A DNA stretch of 64,000 nt from JABFXC01 sp045804265 (GTDB lineage: Bacteria > Gemmatimonadota > Gemmatimonadetes > Gemmatimonadales > Gemmatimonadaceae): assembly GCA_045804265.1 (NCBI GenBank), contig JBJMNK010000021.1, positions 1 to 64,000 of the forward strand, given 5' to 3'. Both the position numbers and the translations under genes were made by a program. The notes under the pieces are model-generated. The model was not told the DNA's origin. It saw only the letters and a list, made by a program, of their open reading frames with translations, and did no database searches. Positions 16,757 through 24,444 of the stretch are shown here, in pieces; within the stretch, counting starts at the first letter, position 1; each line of letters begins with the position of its first letter.

Positions 16757-18034
16757 ATGGCTCCGACGATCGTACGTGATCCGCTCTGGAAGAACGTCCG
16801 CCTCGACGAGACGGCACGGCAGCTCGTCGACTCCGCGCCCTTCCAGCGGCTGCGCTACGTGCGCCAGCTCGGGCTTGCCCACCTCGTCTATCCCGGTGCG
16901 ACGCACACCCGCTTCGAGCACGCGTTAGGCGCTTGGCATCTCGCCAGCCTGACGGCGACGCTGCTCGCCGAGGGTGGCTCGCTGCGCGAAGTCGATCCGG
17001 CGGAGATCCGGATCGTGCGCGCGACGGCGCTCCTTCACGACATCGGCCACTATCCGTTCTCGCACGCCCTCGAGGAGATCGGCGCGCCGCACCATGAGGA
17101 GGTCGCGCGCCCGCTGATCACCGGCGGACCGATCGCCGACATCCTCCGCCGCGACCTCGGTGTGGATGCGCCCGAACGCATCGTTGCCCTCGTCCGCGGC
17201 GCGAGCCTGTCGCCGCTGCAGGGACTCATCTCGGGGTCGCTCGACCTCGACAAGCTCGATTATCTCCGGCGCGATGCGTTCATGTGCGGTGTCCCGTATG
17301 GCGAGATCGACGTCGACCGGCTGCTCAGCGCGATCGCCGTCGTTCGCGACCCCGACACGCACGCGCTGACGATCGGTGTCGCCGAGAAGGCGTTGTCCGC
17401 GCTCGAGTCGCTGCTGTTCGCGAAGTACCAGATGTACCGGAACGTCTACTGGCATCACACCGTCCGCAGCGCGACCGCGATGTACAAGCGGGTCGTCGCC
17501 GACGCGATCGAACGGGGCGCGCTCCGCGCCGAGGAGCTGGCGCGTTTCGGCGACGAGGGGCTGCTGTCGGAATTGAAGCGCCTCGCTCCCTCACCATTGC
17601 TCGACGCGTTGACGGCGCGCCGCCTGCACAAGCGCGCGGTGCAATGTCCGGCCGCCGAGCTCCCACCCGGCGCGGGCGAGTGGATCGCGAATGACCACGG
17701 GCTCGTGGTCGCGGTCGAGAACCGCCTCGCCGCCGAGCGGAAGCTCACGCCGGGCGCGATCCTGCTCGACTACCCGACGAAGACGCAGATGCTCAGCCTC
17801 GACCTGCCGGTCGTCCGCCGCAATCGCGACGTCGTCCGCCTGACGTCGGCCGGTCTCGAGGGAGCAATCCATCTCCCGGCGCTGAGCCAGCAGCTCTATG
17901 CGTCGGCGCGCTGGCTCCGTGTCTTCGTCGCCGACCGGGCCGCGCTGCCGCGCCGCGCCGTGTCCGCGCTTGCCGAGATGAGCGGCAGCGATGTGCGGGC
18001 GCGGCTTCGCGAGGAGCGCGCGCTCCTCTCCTGA
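16757..18034 (+). CDS. HD-domain phosphohydrolase (dGTPase/SAMHD1-like)
   Basis: This 425-residue cytoplasmic protein has the HD metal-site pattern of the deoxynucleoside triphosphohydrolase-like family. First His is in THTRFEHALG, HD pair in LLHDIGHYPFSHALEE, and final Asp in SGSLDLDKLDYLRRD. The N-terminus (RDPLWKNVRLDETARQLVDS, then FQRLRYVRQLGLAHLVYPGA) is typical of YwfO/SAMHD1-type proteins, which hydrolyse dNTPs. Substrate is inferred from family. It starts at ATG 16757, 88 bp after pckA, and contains CGTTAGGC at 16923. Two unknown genes on the other strand converge on its end. Confidence 0.86.
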   Translation: MAPTIVRDPLWKNVRLDETARQLVDSAPFQRLRYVRQLGLAHLVYPGATHTRFEHALGAWHLASLTATLLAEGGSLREVDPAEIRIVRATALLHDIGHYPFSHALEEIGAPHHEEVARPLITGGPIADILRRDLGVDAPERIVALVRGASLSPLQGLISGSLDLDKLDYLRRDAFMCGVPYGEIDVDRLLSAIAVVRDPDTHALTIGVAEKALSALESLLFAKYQMYRNVYWHHTVRSATAMYKRVVADAIERGALRAEELARFGDEGLLSELKRLAPSPLLDALTARRLHKRAVQCPAAELPPGAGEWIANDHGLVVAVENRLAAERKLTPGAILLDYPTKTQMLSLDLPVVRRNRDVVRLTSAGLEGAIHLPALSQQLYASARWLRVFVADRAALPRRAVSALAEMSGSDVRARLREERALLS

Positions 18035-18044
18035 CCGGATGTGC

Positions 18045-18440
18045 CTAACGGTCGCCGACTCTCAGCGCGTCCCTCACCGCCTCGCCGATGGCGAGCCCAT
18101 GCCCGCTCGCTATCGCGCCACCGAGCGCGACACCGGAGGTCGCGATGGCGAACGCGCGCTTGATGCTCGTGATCTTTCTCGCCGCCGCCGTCAGGCGCTT
18201 CGTCGCCCGGGTGATCCCGGCCACGGCATCGTTGATGTCGGCGACAGCGAGTCGTACCGCCTGCCCCGCCATGTTCGACGAGTAGGTGAGCAACGTCCAC
18301 TCGTGCGATTCGATCTCGGCGCGCTGCGCTCGCGTCAGCTGCGTCCAGTGGGTGAAGCGGAAGTCCGCCAGCGCGCTGGCGAGATCGCTGTAGAGCTTCG
18401 CGATGGTGCGTGACTGCTCGGTGGTCATCGTTGGCATCAT
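18045..18440 (-). CDS. Hypothetical protein, 131 aa
   Basis: An alpha-helical protein with no recognised domain. The region from about 50 on is rich in Ala, Ile and Thr (AVADINDAVAGITRATKRL), and there is a weakly hydrophobic Gly-rich segment near the end (IATSGVALGGAIASGHGLAIG) that could insert in membranes. The stop codon TAG is formed by a CGTTAGGC copy (18043-18050). It begins 8 bp after the end of the lipoprotein gene and shares its strand, so the two probably form one transcript with the phosphatase cluster upstream. Function unknown. Confidence 0.62.
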   Translation of the reverse strand: MMPTMTTEQSRTIAKLYSDLASALADFRFTHWTQLTRAQRAEIESHEWTLLTYSSNMAGQAVRLAVADINDAVAGITRATKRLTAAARKITSIKRAFAIATSGVALGGAIASGHGLAIGEAVRDALRVGDR

Positions 18441-18448
18441 CGGCTCCG

Positions 18449-19333
18449 TCAGAAGGCCTTTTCGACGCGCTTCATTGCAGTGTCGAGCTCTCGTGCGTTC
18501 GTGGAGATCGCGGCAAGCAGCCCCTTGCCGCCGAAGTGATCGCGGGCGTCGTAGAGGGCCTGATGGCCGCGTCCTACGGTCAGCATCGCCTGCGCGAGCG
18601 CGCGGACGGCACGCGTCCGCTCGGCGAGCGCTGCCTCACGCTCGTCGTACGAATCGCGGACGAGGATCGCGGTGAGCGGATCGCGCGCGGCACTCTCGGT
18701 CAGCGCTGAGCGGTAGAAGCTCGTCTGCGCGAGCGCATCGTTGGCGAGAAAGCGGCCGAAGTCATCGTCGAGGATGTCGTGGATCGCCGCGGTCACGATC
18801 TGCACGTTCTCGTTCTGGCTCACGATGGCGTCGCGCAATCGCCTGCGCCGATAGCCGTCGGCTGCCCGCGACGCGGCGAACTTCGCCAGCGCGTTGATCG
18901 CGCCGACCTGGTGCTCGTCGAATCCGCCGGCCTCGGCGACTCCAGCGCCGAAGGAGCTGAGCGCAGCGTCGAGATCGGGCACCTTGTCGCCGGCGAGCGA
19001 CTGCAGCGCGGCGAAATAGTCCGCGAGCACGTGACCGGCGCGCGCGACGCTGCGCATCGCGCTGTCGCGGCCGATACACGCCGCGCGCACGCTGTCGTCA
19101 CCGAACCACTGAGCGCTTCGTCGCAGGCGGTACGATGCGGTGGTGTGGCAGCTGCGGGACATCGCATCGGCGACGTCCGGCAGCCTCGCGGTGACTTCGG
19201 TCGCCGATGCCGAGAAGCGACGGATCGCAGCGGGGGACGCGCAAGCGTGCGCGGCGAGCACGCACGGCAGGACGAACGTTAGGCGGCTGGCCCGCGCCCT
19301 GGGCGACGGGCGGGTGGCGGCGCGGCGACGCAT
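18449..19333 (-). CDS. Predicted lipoprotein, 294 aa, unknown function
   Basis: Starting from ATG 19333, the N-terminus is basic, then hydrophobic (LTFVLPCVLAAHAC), with a lipobox-like LAAHAC. It is therefore likely to be a lipid-anchored envelope protein. The remainder is predominantly helical with many Ala and Arg residues (VARAGHVLADYFAALQSLAG, DAIVSQNENVQIVTAAIHDI). An upstream in-frame codon could add about 33 residues, but that would bury the signal peptide. No enzyme motif is visible. It lies between an unknown gene and the small gene that follows the PP2C phosphatase, and the shared strand suggests a functional unit. Confidence 0.62.
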   Translation of the reverse strand: MRRRAATRPSPRARASRLTFVLPCVLAAHACASPAAIRRFSASATEVTARLPDVADAMSRSCHTTASYRLRRSAQWFGDDSVRAACIGRDSAMRSVARAGHVLADYFAALQSLAGDKVPDLDAALSSFGAGVAEAGGFDEHQVGAINALAKFAASRAADGYRRRRLRDAIVSQNENVQIVTAAIHDILDDDFGRFLANDALAQTSFYRSALTESAARDPLTAILVRDSYDEREAALAERTRAVRALAQAMLTVGRGHQALYDARDHFGGKGLLAAISTNARELDTAMKRVEKAF

Positions 19334-19447
19334 GATGAGGTCCGCAGAGGGTCCACGAATGCGAGGCGCCAGCGCCGGCGCTTCCTGCCGATCGACTTCC
19401 GCTGATATCGCACCTGCAGGCGACCGGCGCAAGCCGGGGGCGCAGCG

Positions 19448-19639
19448 TCAGGCGGTGCCGGCCTCGCGTGCCTGCTTGGCCCGCCCGTGGGCTTCAGCCA
19501 GCTTGCGCGCGATCCCGCGATAGAACGCGGCATCGGCCTCTCGCTTGTTTGTCTCGAGCGACATCGCGGCCAGCTCGATCGCGTAGAGGATGTTGCCGAG
19601 ATAGAGCTCGGCGAGCGCGCCGACCGTCTCGTCAGCCAC
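19448..19639 (-). CDS. Small hypothetical protein, 63 aa
   Basis: A short helical protein (ELYLGNILYAIELAAMSLET, then EADAAFYRGIARKLAEAHGR) beginning 2 bp after the stop of the PP2C gene on the same strand. The close junction and G/C third positions support it as real. It has no signal peptide, membrane span or metal motif. It may be a regulatory partner of the phosphatase or FHA protein, which is inference from position only. Confidence 0.55.
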   Translation of the reverse strand: MADETVGALAELYLGNILYAIELAAMSLETNKREADAAFYRGIARKLAEAHGRAKQAREAGTA

Positions 19640-19641
19640 CG

Positions 19642-20433
19642 TCAGCGCGGCCGCCAGGCCGGGGCTTCGATGGTTCGGGCGTCGTCGATCGGATCGCCGG
19701 TCTGGCGAACCTGGACGATGATCGCGGTGATGTTGTCGAGCCCACCGCGCCCGTTGGCTTCGGCGATCAGCGAGTCGACGATCCGCTGCGGCTCGGCCTT
19801 CGATGACAGCAGTTGCTGCAGGCGGCGATCGTCGACCATTCCCGTCAGGCCATCACTGGCGACGAGAAAGAGGTCCCCGTCGCGTGTCTCGCCGGCGAAG
19901 GTGTCCGGATCGACGTCGTCGCTCGCGCCGACGCAGCGCGTGATCACGTTGCTGTACGGATGGTAGCGCGCCTGCTCCGGCGTGAGGAAGCCGGCGTCGA
20001 CCTGCTCCTGCACGTACGAGTGATCCTTCGTCAGCTGCCGCAGCGCGCCGCCGCGCAGCAGGTAGATGCGCGAGTCGCCGACCTGTCCGATGAGGTAGCG
20101 GCGGCCGGCGATGATGAGAACCGATGCCGTCGTCCCCATCCCCTGCTTGTCGGTCTCGGTGACGGTGCGGTTGTAGATGGCGAGGTTCGCGCCGCGCAGC
20201 GCATTCATCACCTTGTCGGCCGCGTTGCGGTCGTGCAGGTCGCGGAGCGCCGAGAGCTGATCGCGCAGGATCTCGACCGCCATTTCCGAGGCGACCTCGC
20301 CCGCCGCATGCCCGCCCATTCCGTCGGCGACGATGAAGATGCCGCCCGTGTCGTCAGCCTTCGAATGAAAGCTGTCCTCATTTCCCGCGCGAATCATTCC
20401 CACGTCCGACCGGGCGGCGACGACGAGCTCCAC
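19642..20433 (-). CDS. PP2C-family Ser/Thr protein phosphatase
   Basis: This 263-residue metal-dependent phosphatase resembles Stp1/PrpC. Metal-site motifs are intact: IRAGNEDSF near the start, VADGMGGHAAGEVAS, GMGTTASVLI, VGDSRIYLLR, LVASDGLT and the final GGLDNITAI. It would dephosphorylate Ser/Thr residues in the cytoplasm, reversing Hanks-type kinases. The start chosen is GTG 20433, which overlaps the stop of the FHA gene by one base; the earlier in-frame codons lie within that gene. FHA domains bind phosphothreonine, so phosphatase and reader are co-expressed. No Ser/Thr kinase gene is present in this window. Confidence 0.92.
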   Translation of the reverse strand: MELVVAARSDVGMIRAGNEDSFHSKADDTGGIFIVADGMGGHAAGEVASEMAVEILRDQLSALRDLHDRNAADKVMNALRGANLAIYNRTVTETDKQGMGTTASVLIIAGRRYLIGQVGDSRIYLLRGGALRQLTKDHSYVQEQVDAGFLTPEQARYHPYSNVITRCVGASDDVDPDTFAGETRDGDLFLVASDGLTGMVDDRRLQQLLSSKAEPQRIVDSLIAEANGRGGLDNITAIIVQVRQTGDPIDDARTIEAPAWRPR

Positions 20434-21707
20434 TAGCGCACCTTGAGGATGAAGAACGCGCCCGCCGCGACGAGCACCACCACGAGAACCCAGACCCAAC
20501 CCGGAATCCCGCCAGCAGCTGCAGGCGTTTCCGCCTGCGACGCGACTTCACGGGACATCTTTCGTGCCTGCTCCTTCGTCATTCCGGCGATGACGCGTGT
20601 GCCACCGGTGTCTTCGCGCGATCCCTTGGACGGCGTGAACGTGGCGCGAATCGCGCCGAACCGGATCGACGACTGGCCATTGAGCATCGCCTCGCCATTG
20701 ATCCGCTGGCCACCGGCGTACGTGCCGTTGCTCGACCCCATGTCGACGAGGTACCAGCCGCCCTCGCGCTTCTGGATCTTTGCGTGCGAGTCGGAGACGG
20801 TGTCGTCGGTGAGCACGACGTCATTGTGCGCGCCACGTCCGACGTGCGTCAACGGCGTACGAAGCTCGATGCGTGTTCCCTTGAGCGGCCCTTCGTTCAT
20901 CAGCTCGAGAGTCGCGAGCACCGGCCGGCTGTCAGTCGGCGCCGCCGCGGGAGTCGCGGCAGGCATCGCGACAGGCATCGCAGCCGGTGTCGCAGCCGGT
21001 GTCGCAGCCGGTACCACTGCGGGTGTCGCGGCCGGCATCGCCGCGGGTGTCGCGGCGACGTCGGCGTAGAAACGGAATTCCTCGGTGCCGAGCCGCAGGA
21101 CGTCGCCGCGGGCGAGCGTTCGCGCCTGCGCAACCCGCTCGCCATTTACGAACACGCCGTTCGTGCTCAGGTCAGTCACGGTATAGCCTGACGGTCCCGG
21201 CATGAGCTCGGCGTGCTTGCGCGAAACCTCCGGCGACGGGACGACGACGTCACAGCCCGCATCGCGCCCGATCGAGATTCCTGTCGGGCCGACGATGTAC
21301 TCGCGACCATCGACGAGCGACACGAGGCGGCCACCTGTCGCCGCCGTTGCCTTGCCGGTCCCGGCAGCACGCGGCTGGTAGACGTCGTCGACCTTCAGCC
21401 CGGCGAGTGCCTGCGTCTGCCCGGCCTTCCGATCATCACCGAAGAGAATCTCGATGCCGGCGACGTCGATCTTGTCGCCGTGAATGAGCGGCGTCGGATC
21501 ATTCCCGAGCTGCACGCCATTCACCCGCACCACAGCTTCGCTCGACGCTCGGCGAATCACGACGCTGTTGTCGGAGCCGGTTTGAAGCTTCGCCTGGGTG
21601 CCAAGCGCTGCCGGACCAGCGACTGCGATGTCGGCACCCGTGGTGCCGACGGTCGTCTCGCCAACCTTGAGCGGGTACTGCTTGTCACTCAGCTGGATGT
21701 AGGGCAT
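20433..21707 (-). CDS. Multi-FHA-domain protein with C-terminal membrane anchor
   Basis: This 424-residue protein likely recognises phosphothreonine peptides. The first ~95 residues have an FHA-like layout but a degenerate motif (VGTTGADIAV). A clear FHA domain lies at about 125-205 (ISIGRDAGCDVVVPS, EVSRKHAEL, STNGVFVNG). Another lies at about 265-350 (VGRGAHNDVVLTDD, SSNGTYAGG). Between them is a Pro/Ala linker made of AATP/AAMP four-residue repeats. The end is a single transmembrane helix (WVWVLVVVLVAAGAFFIL). The start is ATG 21707 (MPYIQLSDKQYPL). The protein is paired with PP2C by an overlapping stop/start and probably tethers phosphoproteins at the membrane. Confidence 0.88.
   Translation of the reverse strand: MPYIQLSDKQYPLKVGETTVGTTGADIAVAGPAALGTQAKLQTGSDNSVVIRRASSEAVVRVNGVQLGNDPTPLIHGDKIDVAGIEILFGDDRKAGQTQALAGLKVDDVYQPRAAGTGKATAATGGRLVSLVDGREYIVGPTGISIGRDAGCDVVVPSPEVSRKHAELMPGPSGYTVTDLSTNGVFVNGERVAQARTLARGDVLRLGTEEFRFYADVAATPAAMPAATPAVVPAATPAATPAAMPVAMPAATPAAAPTDSRPVLATLELMNEGPLKGTRIELRTPLTHVGRGAHNDVVLTDDTVSDSHAKIQKREGGWYLVDMGSSNGTYAGGQRINGEAMLNGQSSIRFGAIRATFTPSKGSREDTGGTRVIAGMTKEQARKMSREVASQAETPAAAGGIPGWVWVLVVVLVAAGAFFILKVR
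20940..21060 (-). repeat. 12-bp tandem repeat encoding AATP/AAMP units
   Basis: Imperfect units close to GGTGTCGCAGCC repeat about nine times within the FHA gene. They encode four-residue Pro/Ala units that form the flexible linker between the second and third FHA domains. Copy number is likely to vary between strains. Confidence 0.8.
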
Positions 21708-21809
21708 GCGGTGCGTGAACGCCGACCAGGCTCGCGGGAACGATCCGAAGTTATCCGCCGCCCGGAGCCCGAGCAAGCACGATCCAGTGATGAGTCGCAC
21801 CATCGCGCG

Positions 21810-23621
21810 TCAGGCAAGACCGGCTTGCAACCGGTAGAGACGTTCATACAACCCGCGCTTCTCGAGCAGCTCCGCATGCGTCCCCTGTTCGCGCACCTCG
21901 CCGAGGTGGAGCACGAGGATTCGATCGGAGCCGACGATGGTGCTCAGTCGGTGCGCGATCGCGATCGTCGTCCGCCCGCGCATCAGCTCCGCGATGGCGC
22001 GCTGGATCTGCGCTTCGATCTCGCTGTCGACTGCGCTCGTTGCTTCGTCGAGCACCAGTAATGCGGGATCGGCAGCGATCGCGCGCGCGAATGAAAGCAG
22101 CTGTCGCTCACCGACGCTGACGGACGCTCCGCGCTCGCCAAGCTCGTAGCTGTACGCGCCAGGGAGTCGCTGGATCACGCGATCAGCGCCGACGCGCGTT
22201 GCCGCCGCGACGACCTGCGCCTCGCTCAATGGGCTGCTCAGCCGGATGTTGGTAGCGACGTCGCCAGCGAAGAGGAAGATGTCCTGTTGCACGTAGCCGA
22301 CGAGCTCTCGCAGCGCCTCGAGCGACATGTCACGGATGTCCACGCCGTCGACGGTGATTCGTCCCCGCTGTGGCTCGTAGAATCTCAGCAGGAGGCTGAC
22401 GATGGTCGTCTTCCCTGCGCCGGTGTGCCCGACGATCGCGAGCGTTTCCCCTCGCGCGACGTGGAAGCTCACGCCCTTCAGCACCCACTCCGGCTCCTGG
22501 TACGCGAACCAGACGTTCTCGAAGCGAACGTCGACGCCCCGCCGTTCTCCCCCCACGCGATGCGTCGCGACCGGTGCGATCGCCGCTTCGGCGCCGCGTG
22601 TGGTCGCGGTTCCGAGTGCGACCGGGGTATCGAGGAGGGTGAAGATCCGCTCCGACGCTGCCATCGCCTGCTGCAGGATGTTGTACTTCTCCGAGAGATC
22701 CTGCAGCGGCTGGAAGAAGCGACGCAGCAATTGCAGGAACGCGGCGACCGTTCCGACCGTCAGCGCGCCGATTCCCACGCGATGCGCGCCGGCGACGACG
22801 AGGATCGCGAGCGCGATCGTGGTCAGCAGCTCGATCGCGGGAAAATACAGTGCGTAGACGGTGATCGACGCGAGGTTCGCGTCGAGATGATCCCGATTGA
22901 GCCGATCGAACCGCTTCGCCTCGTCGCGCTCGCGGCCGAAGAGCTGCACGACGCGCATCCCGGTGATGCGCTCCTGGAGGTACGCGTTGATCCGGGCGAT
23001 ACGCGTGCGCACTTCGCGATACGACTCGCGAACCGACTTCCGGAACAGGTGCGACACGAGGAACACGAACGGGATGGTCGCGAAGCCGGCGACCGCGAGC
23101 CGCCAATCCACCCAGACCATCGCGATGCTGATCGCGACGAGCGTGAAGAGATCGCCGAGTCCCGATACCACGCCGGCGGTGAAGAGCTCGTTCAACGACT
23201 CGACGTCGGTGGTCACGCGGGTGATCAGCCGCCCCACCGGGTTGCGGTCGAAGAACGGAATCGGCACTCTTTGCAGATGCGCGAACAGCTCGCCCCGCAG
23301 GTCGTGCATCACGCGCTGGCCAAGCAGCGCGGTGAGGATGGTCTCTCCGTACGAGCACGCGAACTGCGCGACGAGCGCGAACGCGAGCAGGATGACCGAC
23401 GTCTTCACCAGCGGGATGTCGTGGGCCGGCACCGCGACGTCGATCACGCGCCGCGTCAACAGCGGGCCGACCAGCTGCAACGCACCCTCGGTGAAGAGGA
23501 AGAACAGCGCACCCGCAACAAGCGGCCGGTATGGACGCACGTACGTGAGCAGCCGGCGCATGAGGCGACCGTCGTACGCCTTGCCGAGTACGTCCTCCTC
23601 GTGAATTCCCGACTCTGTCAT
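21810..23621 (-). CDS. ABC exporter half-transporter (permease-ATPase fusion)
   Basis: This 603-residue protein has the MsbA/LmrA layout: an N-terminal six-helix membrane domain to about residue 340, then an ATPase. Walker A is GHTGAGKTT and the signature is SVSVGERQLLSFARA, a common variant in heterodimeric exporters. Walker B is LLVLDEATSAVDSE and the H-loop is IAIAHRLSTI. It likely exports a lipid or hydrophobic compound across the inner membrane; the substrate is unknown. It starts at ATG 23621 and lies about 100 bp upstream of the FHA gene on the same strand, so transcription could continue into the phosphosignalling cluster. A divergent sigma54-type promoter lies upstream on the plus strand. 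Confidence 0.92.
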   Translation of the reverse strand: MTESGIHEEDVLGKAYDGRLMRRLLTYVRPYRPLVAGALFFLFTEGALQLVGPLLTRRVIDVAVPAHDIPLVKTSVILLAFALVAQFACSYGETILTALLGQRVMHDLRGELFAHLQRVPIPFFDRNPVGRLITRVTTDVESLNELFTAGVVSGLGDLFTLVAISIAMVWVDWRLAVAGFATIPFVFLVSHLFRKSVRESYREVRTRIARINAYLQERITGMRVVQLFGRERDEAKRFDRLNRDHLDANLASITVYALYFPAIELLTTIALAILVVAGAHRVGIGALTVGTVAAFLQLLRRFFQPLQDLSEKYNILQQAMAASERIFTLLDTPVALGTATTRGAEAAIAPVATHRVGGERRGVDVRFENVWFAYQEPEWVLKGVSFHVARGETLAIVGHTGAGKTTIVSLLLRFYEPQRGRITVDGVDIRDMSLEALRELVGYVQQDIFLFAGDVATNIRLSSPLSEAQVVAAATRVGADRVIQRLPGAYSYELGERGASVSVGERQLLSFARAIAADPALLVLDEATSAVDSEIEAQIQRAIAELMRGRTTIAIAHRLSTIVGSDRILVLHLGEVREQGTHAELLEKRGLYERLYRLQAGLA

Positions 23622-23727
23622 GTCGAAGCGGTCATGTCGGCGAATGCTAGCGGGCAGCGTCGCGAGCGGTCAACGCGATCACCGCCTGCGTCATCCGGAC
23701 TCGGCCACAGCCGATTGTTGAAGTCGG

Positions 23728-23742
23728 TGGCACCTTGGTTGC
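23728..23742 (+). promoter_or_regulatory. Sigma54-type -24/-12 promoter for the first glsB-like gene
   Basis: TGGCAC at 23728-23733 and TTGC at 23739-23742 match the RpoN consensus exactly, with 10 bp between the GG and GC dinucleotides. It lies in the intergenic region and points toward the gene at 23781. Transcription would start near 23754, leaving a short leader that contains the ribosome site TGGAGG. An enhancer-binding protein would be required. Confidence 0.6.
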
Positions 23743-23780
23743 GATAGCAGGGACTGCACCCCCAACCCTTTGGAGGCAAC

Positions 23781-24047
23781 ATGGGATTCATTGCTTGGAT
23801 CGTCCTCGGTTTGATCGCTGGTGCGATCGCCAAGGCGATCATGCCGGGCCGGGATCCGGGCGGCGTCATCGTGACGATCCTCATCGGTATCGTCGGCGCC
23901 TTCATCGGCGGCTTCCTGGGTAACATGATCACCGGAAGCGGAGTGAGTGGGCTGAACCTCTGGAGCATCATTCTCTCGATCGTCGGCGCAATGATCCTCC
24001 TCTGGATCTACCGCCTGACGACGCGCGGTCGCTCGACCACGGTCTGA
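23781..24047 (+). CDS. GlsB/YeaQ/YmgE-family stress membrane protein (copy 1)
   Basis: This 88-residue inner-membrane protein belongs to the transglycosylase-associated/GlsB family, induced by envelope or general stress in many bacteria; its biochemical role is not settled. Three hydrophobic segments are visible: FIAWIVLGLIAGAIAKAI, IVTILIGIVGAFIGGFLG and IILSIVGAMILLWIY. The family motif KAIMPGRDPGG lies after the first. A strong ribosome site TGGAGG precedes ATG 23781 and a sigma54-type promoter lies 39 bp further upstream. A paralogue follows directly, separated by a perfect hairpin. Confidence 0.92.
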   Translation: MGFIAWIVLGLIAGAIAKAIMPGRDPGGVIVTILIGIVGAFIGGFLGNMITGSGVSGLNLWSIILSIVGAMILLWIYRLTTRGRSTTV

Positions 24048-24056
24048 CCTTGCATG

Positions 24057-24090
24057 GCAATGCGCGCCGCGGTGACGCGGCGCGCATTGC
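24057..24090 (+). terminator. Perfect 15-bp stem-loop between the two glsB-like genes
   Basis: GCAATGCGCGCCGCG pairs exactly with its complement around a four-base GTGA loop. No T-run follows, so it may be a weak terminator, an mRNA stabiliser or a processing site that lowers expression of the second gene. Confidence 0.6.
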
Positions 24091-24111
24091 TGCGTGAAGG
24101 GGGAACATCGA

Positions 24112-24378
24112 GTGCCACTGTTCATCTACTGGGTCGTCCTCGGGCTCATCGCCGGAGCGCTGGCAAAGTTTCTCATGCCCGGCCGCGATCCGGCTGGCTG
24201 CATCTTCACGATCATCCTCGGCGTCGTCGGTGCCGTGATCGGCGGATGGGTCGGCACGTATTTCGGCTGGGGACACGTCACGGTCGGGACGTGGGACCTG
24301 CGATCCATCGCCATCGCGACGTTCGGCGCGATCATCCTCCTCGCCATCGGCCGACTGCTTCGCCGCGGGGGACGCTGA
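24112..24378 (+). CDS. GlsB/YeaQ/YmgE-family stress membrane protein (copy 2)
   Basis: Also 88 residues and clearly paralogous to the upstream gene: LVLGLIAGALAKFLMPGRDPAG-type start (first helix then KFLMPGRDPAG), a second helix IIGVVGAVIGGW-like and a third (IATFGAIILLAIGRLL). I choose GTG 24112 because AAGGGGG sits nine bases upstream and the product then aligns end to end with copy 1; GTG 24094 is possible. The tandem pair probably arose by duplication and then diverged, since only the central motif is strongly kept. Shared expression depends on read-through of the hairpin. Confidence 0.88.
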   Translation: MPLFIYWVVLGLIAGALAKFLMPGRDPAGCIFTIILGVVGAVIGGWVGTYFGWGHVTVGTWDLRSIAIATFGAIILLAIGRLLRRGGR

Positions 24379-24444
24379 GGGCGGGCGCTCGATACCCGAA
24401 GGAATCCCGCAGATAGCCCGGTGACGCGTTATCTTCCGTAGACG

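Noticed and set aside
22287..23747. 486-codon plus-strand frame over the ABC exporter
   Set aside because: The minus frame has intact Walker and signature motifs; the plus frame has none.
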